A stretch of DNA of 64,000 nt, taken from assembly GCA_903960915.1 (NCBI GenBank), contig CAJCCO010000109.1:1-64000 (forward strand), in the 5' to 3' direction. Numbering within the stretch: position 1 is the stretch's first letter; the number at the start of each line of letters is the position of its first letter. The stretch is from an uncultured beta proteobacterium. GTDB lineage: Bacteria; Pseudomonadota; Gammaproteobacteria; Burkholderiales; Burkholderiaceae_C. Shown here piece after piece: positions 33,562 through 43,037 of the stretch. The translations under genes and the position numbers were made by a program. The notes under the pieces were generated by a model, which ran no database searches, was not told where the DNA came from, and saw nothing but the letters and a program-made list of their open reading frames with translations.

Positions 33562-34824
33562 TTGGGTAAATTACTGTTACCGCTCACCGCTTTGCTCAGC
33601 GGTGTCGGCATGCTGGTGGTAGGAACGGGCTTGTTGTTCTCAGCCATTGGTGCGCAGGCCGGCCAGGCCAAGTTTTCCAGCCTGGTGACCGGTTTGGTGA
33701 TGTCAGCCTACTTTGCCGGCTTTGTTTACGGCACCTATGCCTGCCCGGTCATCATTCGTACGGTGGGGCATATCCGGGCCTTTGCGGCCATGGCCTCCAT
33801 CGCCTCAGCGCTGCCCATTTTGCACGCGCTCTGGATCAACCCCTGGTCTTGGGGCGTGCTGCGCTTCGTCACCGGTGTGTGCCTGGTGGGGCTGTATATC
33901 GTGGTGGAGAGCTGGCTCAACGTGGTGGCCGTCAGCGAGCAACGCGGCAAGGTGTTTGCCATTTATATGGCGGTCAATGGCGTGGCCATGGCTTTGGGCC
34001 AGTGGCTGATTTTGGTGGGTGACCGCTTTGGTTTTGTGCCGTTTGCGATGGTCTCCATTCTGTTTTCTTTTGCGCTTTTGCCCATCACACTCACGCCGGT
34101 GCAAGAACCGCAGCCGACCGAGGCCCCCAAGCTGGGCTTGTTCAAGCTGTTTGCCATCTCGCCAATTGGCGTGATTGCGGCGGTGGGCTCGGGTTTGCTC
34201 AACGGTGCGCTTTACAGCCTGGGCCATTTGTTTGGCCAGGGCGTGGGCTTTAGCGAGGCCGGTATTGCCACCTTCATGGCCGCCACCATTTTGGGCGGCG
34301 CTGTTTTTCAGTGGCCGGTGGGGCACTTGTCTGACACCTATGACCGGCGTTGGGTGCTGTTTTGGGTGTGCGTGGCCAGTGCGGTCGTCGCCAGTACCGG
34401 CTTTTACCTGGCGCGCGAGTACGAAGGCTCTCTGATTGTGCTGGGCATCATCTACGGCGGCCTGTCTTTCACCATTTACGGCTTGGCAGTGGCCCACGTG
34501 AACGATTTGATTGACCAATCCAGGGTGTTGGAGGTGACGGGCGGCTTGCTGCTTTTGTACGGCATTGGCGCCACAATTGGCCCCACGCTGGGTGGCGCCA
34601 TCATGGACTGGCTGGGGCCAGAGAGCCTGATGCTTTACTTTGCGGTGATGCTGTTGCTGCTGGCGGTCAACATTTGGCACTTCACCCGCAGCAAGAAACG
34701 CGGCACCGTCAAACCCGAACACAAGGCCGACTATGTGCTCATGGGCAGTGGTTCGCAGGCTTTGTTGCAGATGGACCCACGCCGCGAACAGCCCCCCAAG
34801 CCTGAAGCACCGCCCCCACCCTAA
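33562..34824 (+). CDS. MFS transporter (YcaD-like)
   Basis: A major facilitator superfamily protein with about twelve membrane segments. I place the start at the TTG at 33562 (product LGKLLLPLTALLSG, 420 residues) because AAGGA lies six bases upstream and the first helix then begins at the N-terminus. The track's GTG at 33493 or ATG at 33514 are alternatives. Visible features are an inter-helix RGKVFAIYMAVNG loop, DTYDRRWVLFW as the MFS motif between helices, and a C-terminal Pro-rich tail. It is divergent from the carnitine operon. The substrate is unknown; no betaine/carnitine/choline transporter signature is present. Confidence 0.87.
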   Translation: MGKLLLPLTALLSGVGMLVVGTGLLFSAIGAQAGQAKFSSLVTGLVMSAYFAGFVYGTYACPVIIRTVGHIRAFAAMASIASALPILHALWINPWSWGVLRFVTGVCLVGLYIVVESWLNVVAVSEQRGKVFAIYMAVNGVAMALGQWLILVGDRFGFVPFAMVSILFSFALLPITLTPVQEPQPTEAPKLGLFKLFAISPIGVIAAVGSGLLNGALYSLGHLFGQGVGFSEAGIATFMAATILGGAVFQWPVGHLSDTYDRRWVLFWVCVASAVVASTGFYLAREYEGSLIVLGIIYGGLSFTIYGLAVAHVNDLIDQSRVLEVTGGLLLLYGIGATIGPTLGGAIMDWLGPESLMLYFAVMLLLLAVNIWHFTRSKKRGTVKPEHKADYVLMGSGSQALLQMDPRREQPPKPEAPPPP

Positions 34825-35021
34825 ACCCCAGCACCCCAGGAAACCCCGGCAAACCGGGCGCTCCACCCCAGCCCAGCCCAGCCCAGCCAGCGCGGGTCAA
34901 TTATTCAGATTGAAACCAGCCCGGCACAGGCCATGGCGCCCGGCGGGGTACGGGGCTTGCCCTACACTTTGCGGCAGCCCCCCGCAACCCGGGCGCGGCA
35001 TGATATTTTGAGAGGTGTGCC

Positions 35022-36641
35022 TTGACCCCGAATGAATACGATTACATCGTTGTTGGCAGTGGCTCAGCCGGCTGCGTGCTGGCCGACCGGCTGAGCGCCG
35101 ATGGCACCAACACCGTGTTGGTGCTCGAAGCCGGTGGCCACGACCGGCGCCTGTGGATCAACATGCCCATTGGCTACGGCAAGACGTTTTACGACGAGCG
35201 CGTGAACTGGAAATTTGAAGCCCAGCCTGATGCGGGCCTGCACGACCGACGCATCTACTTTCCGCGTGGCCGCGTGGTGGGAGGCTCCAGCTCCATCAAC
35301 GCCATGGTGTACTGCCGCGGCTTACCCGGTGACTTTGACGACTGGGCGAAGGCGGGCAACCCGGGTTGGTCCTGGAATGATGTGCGTCCGGTCTACGAGA
35401 AATTTGAACGCCGCGTGGATGCCCAGGGCCGGGCTGCCCAGGGCGGCCCCCTGTTTGTGAGCGATGTGCGCCAAGAACTGCACCCCATGGCAGACATCTT
35501 TTTTGAGGGCGCGCGCCAGATGGGCATTCCTTTCACTGAAGACTTCAACGGCCCGCAGCCTGAGGGCGTGGGCCGCTACCACATCAACACCCGCCATGGC
35601 ATGCGCTGGTCTGCGGCCGATGCGTTTTTGCGCCCTGCCCTGAAGCGGCCCCATGTCAAACTGCAAACCGGCGCCCTGGTGGAGCGCGTGCTGTTCGAGG
35701 GCAACAAAGCCGTCGGCGTGCGCTACCAGATGGACGGCGTGCAACACACCGCGCGGGCGCGCGCCGCCGTGGTCTTGAGCGCCGGAGCGGTGCAAACCCC
35801 GCAGCTGCTGCAACTCTCTGGCGTTGGGCCGGGGGCGCTCTTGCAAGAAAAAGGTATTCCTGTGTTGCTGGCGCAAAACAATGTGGGCGGCCATCTGCAA
35901 GACCACCTGGCCATGAGCTATTACTACAAGGCCACGCAACCCACCCTCAACAACGTGCTGAGCTCGCTCTGGGGAAAACTCAAGGTGGGTCTGCAATACG
36001 TCACCACCCTGGGCGGGCCCTTGAGCATCAGCGTCAACCAGGCGGGCGGCTTTGTCAAATCAAGTCCTGACGCTGCACAGGCTGATTTGCAGCTGTATTG
36101 CAACCCGGTGACCTACACACTGGCGCCGTCCACCAAGGGCACGCAAATCGTGCCGGACTCGTTTGCTGGATTTATTTTGTGCTTTCAGCCCTGCCGGCCG
36201 TTGAGCCGTGGCCGCATTGACATTGCCAGCCCCGACATTCACAGCGCCCCCTCCATTCAGCCCAATTACCTGTCGCACCCGGACGATGTGCAGGTGGCTT
36301 TGCGGGGTGCACAGCTGGTGAAACGCCTGAACCAGACGGCGGCCTTTCGCGGCCTGATCAAGGAGCCGATGGCCCCGGTGGTGGACTTGCTCGATGACGC
36401 CGGCATGATTGACGACTTCCGCGCCCGGGCCAGCACCTGCTACCACCCGGTGGGCACCTGCGTGATGGGCCGTGACCCGGCCCATTCCGTGGTGGACGCG
36501 AACCTCAAGGTGCACGGCCTGGACGGCCTGTACGTGGTGGACGCCTCGGTCTTTCCTACGGTCACCTCCGGCAACACCCACGCGCCCACCACCATGGTGG
36601 CGCACAAGGGGGCGGACGCCATTTTGGCGGCACGGCGTTAA
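35022..36641 (+). CDS. GMC-family oxidoreductase (choline dehydrogenase-like)
   Basis: A 539-residue FAD-dependent GMC alcohol oxidoreductase starting with TTG. The FAD motif is YIVVGSGSAGCVLADRLSAD (about 7-26). GMC signature 1 is around GRVVGGSSSINAMVYCRG, signature 2 is SAGAVQTPQLLQLSGVGP, and the C-terminal catalytic His/Asn regions are TCYHPVGTC and SGNTHAPTTM. Members oxidise choline, other alcohols or sugars. A choline role would feed betaine metabolism, but the downstream enolase-superfamily and AldA-like genes point more to a polyol or hydroxy-acid pathway. It is probably co-transcribed with them (82-base gap). Confidence 0.9.
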   Translation: MTPNEYDYIVVGSGSAGCVLADRLSADGTNTVLVLEAGGHDRRLWINMPIGYGKTFYDERVNWKFEAQPDAGLHDRRIYFPRGRVVGGSSSINAMVYCRGLPGDFDDWAKAGNPGWSWNDVRPVYEKFERRVDAQGRAAQGGPLFVSDVRQELHPMADIFFEGARQMGIPFTEDFNGPQPEGVGRYHINTRHGMRWSAADAFLRPALKRPHVKLQTGALVERVLFEGNKAVGVRYQMDGVQHTARARAAVVLSAGAVQTPQLLQLSGVGPGALLQEKGIPVLLAQNNVGGHLQDHLAMSYYYKATQPTLNNVLSSLWGKLKVGLQYVTTLGGPLSISVNQAGGFVKSSPDAAQADLQLYCNPVTYTLAPSTKGTQIVPDSFAGFILCFQPCRPLSRGRIDIASPDIHSAPSIQPNYLSHPDDVQVALRGAQLVKRLNQTAAFRGLIKEPMAPVVDLLDDAGMIDDFRARASTCYHPVGTCVMGRDPAHSVVDANLKVHGLDGLYVVDASVFPTVTSGNTHAPTTMVAHKGADAILAARR

Positions 36642-36723
36642 CGCTCGGTTGGCCTGAACCCCACCTCCCTCACCCCACCCCCCCAAACCCCCAACCTGAA
36701 TTCCTCATTTTCTGGAGATTTGC

Positions 36724-37917
36724 ATGAAACTCGAATCGATCAAGACCTTCATCGTGGCCAACCCGCCCCCCAGCTTTGGCGGGCGCTATTTCGTCTTTGT
36801 CAAAATCCGCACCACCTGCGGTATCGAAGGCGTGGGCGAAGCCTATGCCGCCACCTTCAGCCCGCAAGTGGTGGCCAGCATGGCCGAAGACTTGTTTGAG
36901 CGCGTATTTGCCGGCCAGGACCCCATGCAAGTGGAAACGCTGTGGCGCAAGGCCTATGGCGAAGGCTTCTCCCTGCGGCCCGATATTTCGCTGATGGGCG
37001 TGCTCAGCGCGCTGGAGATGGCGTGCTGGGACATCACCGGCAAAGCCCTGAACCAGCCGGTCTACAAACTGCTGGGTGGCCTGGTGAACCCGCGCCTGCG
37101 CAGCTACACCTACCTGTACCCCGACGCTGACGAGGACGACTCGTTTTATGGCGACCCCGACCGCTCGGCCGAGCGTGCCGCACGCTACGTGCAAGAGGGT
37201 TTCACCGCCGTCAAGTTTGACCCGGTGGGCGGCTATTCGGTGTTTGATCCGCGCCAGCCCACGCTGGAACGCATGGATTTGTCCGAGCGTTTTTGCGCCC
37301 GCATTCGTGAAGCTGTGGGCGACAAGGCCGACTTGCTGTTTGGCACCCACGGCCAGTTCACCGTGTCGGGGGCCAAGCGCCTGGCGCGCCGCCTGGAGCC
37401 CTACAACCCATTGTGGTTTGAAGAGCCCACACCACCCGAGCGCCCTGAGATGATGGCCGAGGTGGCGCACTACACCTGCATTCCGGTGGCCACGGGCGAA
37501 CGCCTGACCACCAAATACGAGTTTGCCCGCGTGCTGGAAACCGGTGCGGCCACTATTCTGCAACCCAACCTGGGCCGCGTGGGCGGCATTCTGGAAGCCA
37601 AGAAAATTGCCGCACTGGCTGAAGTGCATTACGCGCAAATTGCGCCCCACCTCTACTGCGGCCCCATCGTGGCGGCGGCCAATATTCAATTGGCGGCCTG
37701 CATTCCCAACTTCCTGATTCTCGAAAGCATTCAGCAGTTTGGCGGCTTCCACGCCGAGTTGTTGAAGAAGCCGCTGCAGTGGGAAGGCGGCTATGTGATT
37801 CCGAGCAAAGAACCCGGCCTGGGCGTGGAGTTGAACGAAGAGGTGGCACTGGCCCACCCCTACGACAGCCGCCGCCTGCACCTGGACATGGCGCAGCACC
37901 CGCTGGGCTACTTCTGA
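36724..37917 (+). CDS. Mandelate racemase/muconate lactonizing (enolase superfamily) protein
   Basis: A 397-residue enolase-superfamily protein with capping domain (about 1-125) and barrel. Visible catalytic elements are Lys164 (TAVKFDP), Glu233/234 in LWFEEPTPPE and Glu259 in VATGERLTT. The site of the first metal ligand reads LLFGTHGQFT, where Asp is expected in place of Gly207 by alignment with sugar-acid dehydratases (DFHGR). The protein may therefore use an altered metal site. The usual activity in this subgroup is dehydration of sugar acids. It is followed 59 bases later by an AldA-like aldehyde dehydrogenase, so a sugar-acid pathway is plausible. Substrate unknown. Confidence 0.9.
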   Translation: MKLESIKTFIVANPPPSFGGRYFVFVKIRTTCGIEGVGEAYAATFSPQVVASMAEDLFERVFAGQDPMQVETLWRKAYGEGFSLRPDISLMGVLSALEMACWDITGKALNQPVYKLLGGLVNPRLRSYTYLYPDADEDDSFYGDPDRSAERAARYVQEGFTAVKFDPVGGYSVFDPRQPTLERMDLSERFCARIREAVGDKADLLFGTHGQFTVSGAKRLARRLEPYNPLWFEEPTPPERPEMMAEVAHYTCIPVATGERLTTKYEFARVLETGAATILQPNLGRVGGILEAKKIAALAEVHYAQIAPHLYCGPIVAAANIQLAACIPNFLILESIQQFGGFHAELLKKPLQWEGGYVIPSKEPGLGVELNEEVALAHPYDSRRLHLDMAQHPLGYF

Positions 37918-37976
37918 ACTTTGCCCACCATTTGCCTGACTCCTTTGCCCTCATCCCGTTACCCACGGCCGTACCC

Positions 37977-39401
37977 ATGAAAAGTTACCTCAACCTCATC
38001 AACAACCAATGGGTCGCCAGTGACACGGGCGCCAGCTTCTCGGTGGACAACCCGGCCACGCAAGCAGTCATTGGCCAGGTTAGCGCCGCCAGCACGGCTC
38101 AGGCCATGGCGGCCTGCGACGCGGCAGCAGCGGCGCAAAAAGGCTGGCGCAAACTCAGCAGCGTAGAACGTGGCCAGTACCTGCACAAACTGGCCGTCGC
38201 CCTGGACGCGCGCAAAGAGGCGATTGGCCAGGCGCTGGCACTGGAATCTGGCAAGAGCCTGGAAGACGCCACCTTCGAGGCGGTCTACGCCGCTGAGGTG
38301 ACGCGCTACCACGCCGAATGGGCGCGCCGGATTGAAGGCGAGATCATCCCCAGCGACTCGCCCAACGAAAACCTGATGCTGCACCGCGAACCAATGGGCG
38401 TGGTGGCCTGCCTGATTCCGTTCAACTACCCCGTCTACACCTTGCTGCGCAAGATTGCGCCCGCGCTGATCACCGGCAACACCGTGGTGGTGCGCCCCAG
38501 CAACAACACGCCCTGCTCCGCCTTCGAGAGTGCGCAGGCCGTGCTCGACGCTGGACTGCCCGCCGGCGTGGTGAACATTTTGACCATGGGCCATGCCGAA
38601 GCGCAGGCCATGTGCACGCACCCCAAGGTGGCCATGATCACGCTCACCGGTGGCTTGAGCGCAGGCCGGCGCGTGCTGGACTACGCCAAAACCAACATCG
38701 CCAAATCGTCGCTGGAGCTCGGCGGCAAAACGCCCGCCATTGTGGCCGCCGATGCCGATCTGGAAAAAGCCGCCAGCGACATCGTGCGCTCCAAAACCAC
38801 CAACTGCGGCCAACTGTGCACGGCCGTGGAGCGGGTGTATGTGCAGCACAGCGTGCACGACGCACTGGTGGCCAAGCTGCAGGAAAAACTGGCGGCCCGC
38901 ACCTTTGGCGACCGCGCGCAACACCCCGATCGCATGGGACCACTGATCAGCGCCGAGGCGCGCCAGGGCATTCATGCCATGGTGGAACAAGCTATGGCAG
39001 AGGGCGCGCAGCTTTTGTGTGGCGGCGTCATGCCCGATGGCCCGGGTTATTTTTACCCGCCCACCTTGCTGACCCAGGTGCGCCAGGACATGGCCATCGT
39101 GCAAGAAGAAGTGTTTGGCCCGGTGCTGTGCGTGCTGCCCTACACCGACATTGAGCATGCGTTGGCGCTGGCCAACGACCACCAGTTTGGCCTGGCCTCG
39201 GTGCTTTACACCGAGGACTACCGCAGCGTGATGAAAGCCAGCAACGAGATTGAAGCCGGTGAGCTCTACATCAACCGCACCCCGGCCGACCCCTACCAGG
39301 GTTACCACGCGGGCTGGAAACGCTCAGGGCTGGGCGGCGACGACGGCAAGCACGGCATGCTGGAATTTACCCAGACCCGGCTGGTCATCATGAATTATTG
39401 A
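37977..39401 (+). CDS. Aldehyde dehydrogenase, lactaldehyde/glycolaldehyde dehydrogenase-like
   Basis: A 474-residue aldehyde dehydrogenase. The start is MKSYLNLINNQW at 37977; the ORF track's 540-residue version reads back into the upstream gene. Catalytic residues are Glu247 (LELGGKTP) and Cys281 (GQLCTAVERVYV), and LTGGLSAGRRV is the cofactor motif. The CTAVERVYV block resembles E. coli AldA, which oxidises lactaldehyde and glycolaldehyde. It ends the GMC-enolase-ALDH set and converges with a LysR regulator gene. Confidence 0.91.
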   Translation: MKSYLNLINNQWVASDTGASFSVDNPATQAVIGQVSAASTAQAMAACDAAAAAQKGWRKLSSVERGQYLHKLAVALDARKEAIGQALALESGKSLEDATFEAVYAAEVTRYHAEWARRIEGEIIPSDSPNENLMLHREPMGVVACLIPFNYPVYTLLRKIAPALITGNTVVVRPSNNTPCSAFESAQAVLDAGLPAGVVNILTMGHAEAQAMCTHPKVAMITLTGGLSAGRRVLDYAKTNIAKSSLELGGKTPAIVAADADLEKAASDIVRSKTTNCGQLCTAVERVYVQHSVHDALVAKLQEKLAARTFGDRAQHPDRMGPLISAEARQGIHAMVEQAMAEGAQLLCGGVMPDGPGYFYPPTLLTQVRQDMAIVQEEVFGPVLCVLPYTDIEHALALANDHQFGLASVLYTEDYRSVMKASNEIEAGELYINRTPADPYQGYHAGWKRSGLGGDDGKHGMLEFTQTRLVIMNY

Positions 39402-39423
39402 GTGCGGGGCAAGAGAAGCGCCC

Positions 39424-40347
39424 TCAGGCCTCAGTTGACGGGCCCATTTCACGCAACAGCCAGCCTTTGAACGCCAACGCGGCGGCGTTGATGCGCGTGC
39501 CCTCAGGCGCAATCAGAAAGTAAGCTTCTTTCATGGGCAGCGCAAAGGGCAAGGGGCGCACCAAGCGGCCCGAGGCGATCAAATCTTGCGCCACCGTGTC
39601 GTGCGCCAAGGCCACCCCCAAACCGTTTTGCGCCCACGCCAGGCTGACCGCCCAGGTGCTGGCACGGTGAATCATGGGCACCGGGCGCTGAGGCTTGTCC
39701 GGCACGGCCTCCAGCCAGCTGTCCCAGCTTTGCAGCGTACCGGGCAAGTCAAACAGACGCTGTTGCAGCAAGTCGTCCACGCTGTGAATACGTGCTGCCA
39801 CCTCGGGCGAACAGACGGGGAATATGTGGTCGTGCGTGAGGCGCTTGCCGACGCGGCTTTCCCATTTGCCCTGCCCAAACACAATCTCCACGGCGGCTGA
39901 GGCGCTGGGTTTTTCTTCGGCCCAGATGGAGGTCTCGACGTTGAGCTGCACCCAGGGAAATTCGTCCATGAAACGGCCCAGCCGGGGCGAGAGCCAAAAC
40001 AGCGCGAACGACAGGTTGACGTGCAGCTCCAGCACATCGGGGTCATTGCGGCCGGTGAGCACGCTGGTGCCCTCCTCCAGCATGGCAAACGCGGCCTGCA
40101 CGGTGGGCAAATAGCCCCGTCCTTCGTCGGTGAGCTCCAGCCCGCGCACGCGCCGCACAAACAACAAACGCCCGAGCGCGCTCTCCAGACTTTTAATCTG
40201 CTGGCTGACGGCCGACTGGGTCATGTTGAGTTCCTGCGCCGCCGCCGTGAAACTCAGGGCACGGGCCGAGGCTTCAAAGGCGCGCAGCCAGTTCAAGGGG
40301 GGAAGTCGGGCCATGGCGGATTTGCGCGTGGGGGGTGAGGCGGTCAT
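39424..40347 (-). CDS. LysR-family transcriptional regulator (GcvA-like)
   Basis: A 307-residue LysR regulator. The winged HTH (about 17-76) contains NWLRAFEASARALSFTAAAQ and LNMTQSAVSQQIKSLE, typical of the GcvA/AmpR subgroup. The remainder is the effector-binding domain. It is convergent with the ALDH gene (22-base gap), and its start lies near the fbpC stop. It may control the GMC-enolase-ALDH genes, though it is not divergent from them. Its upstream leader holds two copies of TCATGCGGTCA. Confidence 0.92.
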   Translation of the reverse strand: MTASPPTRKSAMARLPPLNWLRAFEASARALSFTAAAQELNMTQSAVSQQIKSLESALGRLLFVRRVRGLELTDEGRGYLPTVQAAFAMLEEGTSVLTGRNDPDVLELHVNLSFALFWLSPRLGRFMDEFPWVQLNVETSIWAEEKPSASAAVEIVFGQGKWESRVGKRLTHDHIFPVCSPEVAARIHSVDDLLQQRLFDLPGTLQSWDSWLEAVPDKPQRPVPMIHRASTWAVSLAWAQNGLGVALAHDTVAQDLIASGRLVRPLPFALPMKEAYFLIAPEGTRINAAALAFKGWLLREMGPSTEA

Positions 40348-40374
40348 GCGGTCAGACAGTCATGCGGTCATGCA

Positions 40375-41451
40375 TTAAAGCGCAAGTGGCGGGAAGACGT
40401 GGGCCATACCCTGCACGCGCACCCGCACCTTGGCGCCAGGTGCGGGGGCTTGCAAACCGGCGGTGTGGATGTGAATGGGCTTGTCTTGGGGGTGCTCATT
40501 CAGGCTGACCAGCAGGTCGCAGGTGGGGCCAAAAAAATCCACCTCCTGCACCACGCCCAGGCAAGCCAGATCATCCAGCGCGGGTGCGGGGTTTGTGTCA
40601 TCTAGCACCTCCAGATGCAACTGCTCGGGGCGCAGCATGACAGTGGCCATGCCGCTGCGCTGGGCGTCGTCCACGGCAATTCGGCCCAAGGGGCACTGGC
40701 ACCAACCTTGGGACACGGGCGCCTGCATCACCAGCGCCTCACCCAAAAATTCGGCGGTCAGCGGGTCTGCCGGGCGCAAGTACACGTCTCTGGGCGCACC
40801 GGTTTGCACCAGTTGGCCGTTTCGCATGATGGCGACCTGGTCTGCAAAAGACAGGGCCTCGCCTTGGTCGTGGGTGACCAGAATGGTGGTGATGCCGGCC
40901 TTGTCGAGCAACTGGGCCACCGCTTTGCGGGTGGCCGCGCGCAGGCCAGTGTCGAGGGCCGAGAACGGCTCGTCCATCAGCATCAGCTTGGGGCGTTGCG
41001 CCAGGGCGCGGGCCAGCGCCACGCGTTGTTGCTGTCCACCGGAGAGTTCATGCGGGCGGCGTTGGAGCATGGCACGGTCCAGCGCCACCATGTCCATCAA
41101 TTCTTCTATGCGGTGCTTGCGCTGCGCGTCATGGCGGGGCAAGCCAAATCCCACGTTGTCGGCAATGCTCAAGTGGGGAAACAACGCGCCTTCCTGGGGC
41201 ACATAACCAATACCGCGCCGATGGGCTGGCACCAGGGTGGTGGCGTCGGCCAGCAGTTCACCGTCAAGCACCAGCTGGCCGGCATCTGGCGCTTCAAAGC
41301 CCGCAAGAATTCTGAGCAAGGTGGTTTTGCCAGAGCCCGAAGGGCCCACGATGGCGGTGTGGCTGCCTTTTTCAACCGCCAGCGAAACGCCGCTCAGCGC
41401 TTGCACCGAGCCATAGGATTTGCGCACTGCGCTTATGTGTAGAAAGGTCAT
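40375..41451 (-). CDS. fbpC: Ferric iron ABC transporter ATP-binding protein
   Basis: A 358-residue ATPase of the iron/spermidine/sulfate importer class. The true start is the ATG at 41451 ([14 protein letters not shown]), which overlaps the permease stop by four bases (ATGA). The track's 568-residue version runs antisense-like through the permease gene and is rejected. Walker [12 protein letters not shown] (about 37-47), signature [15 protein letters not shown], Walker [13 protein letters not shown] and a C-terminal TOBE-like domain are present. It works with the adjacent permease and binding protein, likely under Fur control. Confidence 0.92.
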   Translation of the reverse strand: MTFLHISAVRKSYGSVQALSGVSLAVEKGSHTAIVGPSGSGKTTLLRILAGFEAPDAGQLVLDGELLADATTLVPAHRRGIGYVPQEGALFPHLSIADNVGFGLPRHDAQRKHRIEELMDMVALDRAMLQRRPHELSGGQQQRVALARALAQRPKLMLMDEPFSALDTGLRAATRKAVAQLLDKAGITTILVTHDQGEALSFADQVAIMRNGQLVQTGAPRDVYLRPADPLTAEFLGEALVMQAPVSQGWCQCPLGRIAVDDAQRSGMATVMLRPEQLHLEVLDDTNPAPALDDLACLGVVQEVDFFGPTCDLLVSLNEHPQDKPIHIHTAGLQAPAPGAKVRVRVQGMAHVFPPLAL

Positions 41452-42986
41452 CGGCCTGCCAAGCGTTGGGATTGGGTGTGAAGAAGCCAGGTCAGCGGCA
41501 GCGACAGCAGCACCATCAGCACCGCGTGGGGGGCCGCCGCGGCGTAGTCGATCTCGCTGCTGTGGGCCCAGAAAGCGGTGGCCAGTGTTTGCGTGCCATT
41601 GGGCGCCAGCAACAAGGTGGCGGTCAGTTCGTTGGTGATGGCCAGGAACACCATGGCCATGCCGCTGGCCACACCAGGCGCTGCCAGGCGCAGGGTGATG
41701 TGCCAGAGGGCTTGCGCAGGGGTGCGGCCCAGGCTGCGGGCAGCCTGCTCCAGTTCCAGCGGTGCCTGCGCAATGCCGGCACGCAGGTTGATCATGGCGC
41801 GTGGCAAGAACATCAGCACGTAGGCCAGCAGCACACTGAACACGGTTTGGTACAGCGGCAACGCCACCCGCACGGTGAGGGTCACCAGGGCTAAGGCAAT
41901 GACGATACCGGGCAAGGAGCCCGTCAGGTAATTGCTGCTTTCCAGCCAGCGCTGCAAACGTCCCGGCGCACGGATGGACAGCCAGGCCATGGGCACGGCC
42001 ACCAGCGTGGTGAGTACAGCCCCCGCTGCGGCCAGCCCCAGGGTTTGCGTCAGCGCGGCGGACAGCTCGTTCCAGCGCCAAACCTCTGCCCCACCCGCGA
42101 TCAACCAGCGCGTCAGCGTTGCCAAGGGCACACCCAAAGACAAAGCGGCGGTGAGCGTGGGCAGCAGCAAGACCAGCCAGGTCCAGGTGCCCAAGCGCTG
42201 CCGCTGGGGCAGGCGCGCCGAGCTGCTACCGACCCGGGCATAGCGCTCATGGCCACGCGTGCCGCCTTCGAGCCCCAGCAACACCAAGCAGCACAGCACC
42301 AGCACGCCGGCCAGCATATTGGCCGCCGGGCCGTTGTAGGTGGACTGGTACTGGTCGACGATGGCGGTGGTGAAGGTGTCAAAGCGAATCATCACAAACA
42401 GGCCGTACTCGGCCAACAGATGCAAGCCCACCAACAGGGCGCCGCCCCAGATAGCCAGCTTGAGCTGGGGCAGAACCACCCGCACATACACCGCCCAGGC
42501 GCCCCAACCGAGCGAGGCTGCGGTGTCTTCCAGGGCCGGGTCAAGTCGGCGCATGGCGGCGGCTATGGGCAAGTACAAAAAGGGGAAATAGGCCAGCACC
42601 GACACCAACACAGCGCCACCCAGCCCGTGCAGCCCAGGTACCACAGAGATCCAAGCGTAGCTGTGCACAAAGGCCGGCACGGCCAGGGGGGCTGCGGCCA
42701 GCCAAGCCCAGGTGCGCGCCCCGGGCAGGTCACTGCGTTCGGTCAACCAAGCCAGGGCCAGGGCCAGCACGGTGGCCAGCGGCACGGTGACGCCTACCAG
42801 CCAGAAGGTGTTGATCAGCAGTTCGGCCACACGCGGCCGAAACACCAGCGTCAGCACGGTTTGCCAGCCGGACTGCACCGCGACCCACAGCACAAAACCG
42901 AGCGGCAGCAGCGCCAGTACCGACACCGCCAGCGCAGCCGCAGCCATCCAGGGCATGCGGGTGAAGGCAGGTAAGCCGGAATTCAT
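41448..42986 (-). CDS. fbpB: Ferric iron ABC transporter permease (fused two-domain)
   Basis: A 512-residue inner-membrane protein with two BPD-transp domains in tandem and about twelve membrane segments, the usual FbpB/SfuB layout. The EAA loops appear as [20 protein letters not shown] and [21 protein letters not shown] start it at the ATG at 42986 ([12 protein letters not shown]); the track's TTG two codons earlier is possible. It lies 51 bases after the binding-protein gene and overlaps fbpC by four bases. Confidence 0.92.
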   Translation of the reverse strand: MNSGLPAFTRMPWMAAAALAVSVLALLPLGFVLWVAVQSGWQTVLTLVFRPRVAELLINTFWLVGVTVPLATVLALALAWLTERSDLPGARTWAWLAAAPLAVPAFVHSYAWISVVPGLHGLGGAVLVSVLAYFPFLYLPIAAAMRRLDPALEDTAASLGWGAWAVYVRVVLPQLKLAIWGGALLVGLHLLAEYGLFVMIRFDTFTTAIVDQYQSTYNGPAANMLAGVLVLCCLVLLGLEGGTRGHERYARVGSSSARLPQRQRLGTWTWLVLLLPTLTAALSLGVPLATLTRWLIAGGAEVWRWNELSAALTQTLGLAAAGAVLTTLVAVPMAWLSIRAPGRLQRWLESSNYLTGSLPGIVIALALVTLTVRVALPLYQTVFSVLLAYVLMFLPRAMINLRAGIAQAPLELEQAARSLGRTPAQALWHITLRLAAPGVASGMAMVFLAITNELTATLLLAPNGTQTLATAFWAHSSEIDYAAAAPHAVLMVLLSLPLTWLLHTQSQRLAGR

Positions 42987-43037
42987 GGGCAAGGCTATCA
43001 GGGCAAGTGAGGAAAGCGTTTGGGGTGCAGGCCGGGG

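Noticed and set aside
34866-34889. Four GCCCA repeats between the MFS and GMC genes
   Set aside because: Short, simple and in a GC-rich gap; most likely slippage with no sign of function.
40344-40370. Two copies of TCATGCGGTCA at the LysR start
   Set aside because: The copies overlap the start codon and lack a LysR-type T-N11-A dyad; probably a small duplication.
41452-42081. N-terminal extension of the fbpC frame to give 568 residues
   Set aside because: The extra part runs in the wrong frame through the permease gene and is Arg/Gly/His-rich; the ATPase fold begins at the ATG at 41451.
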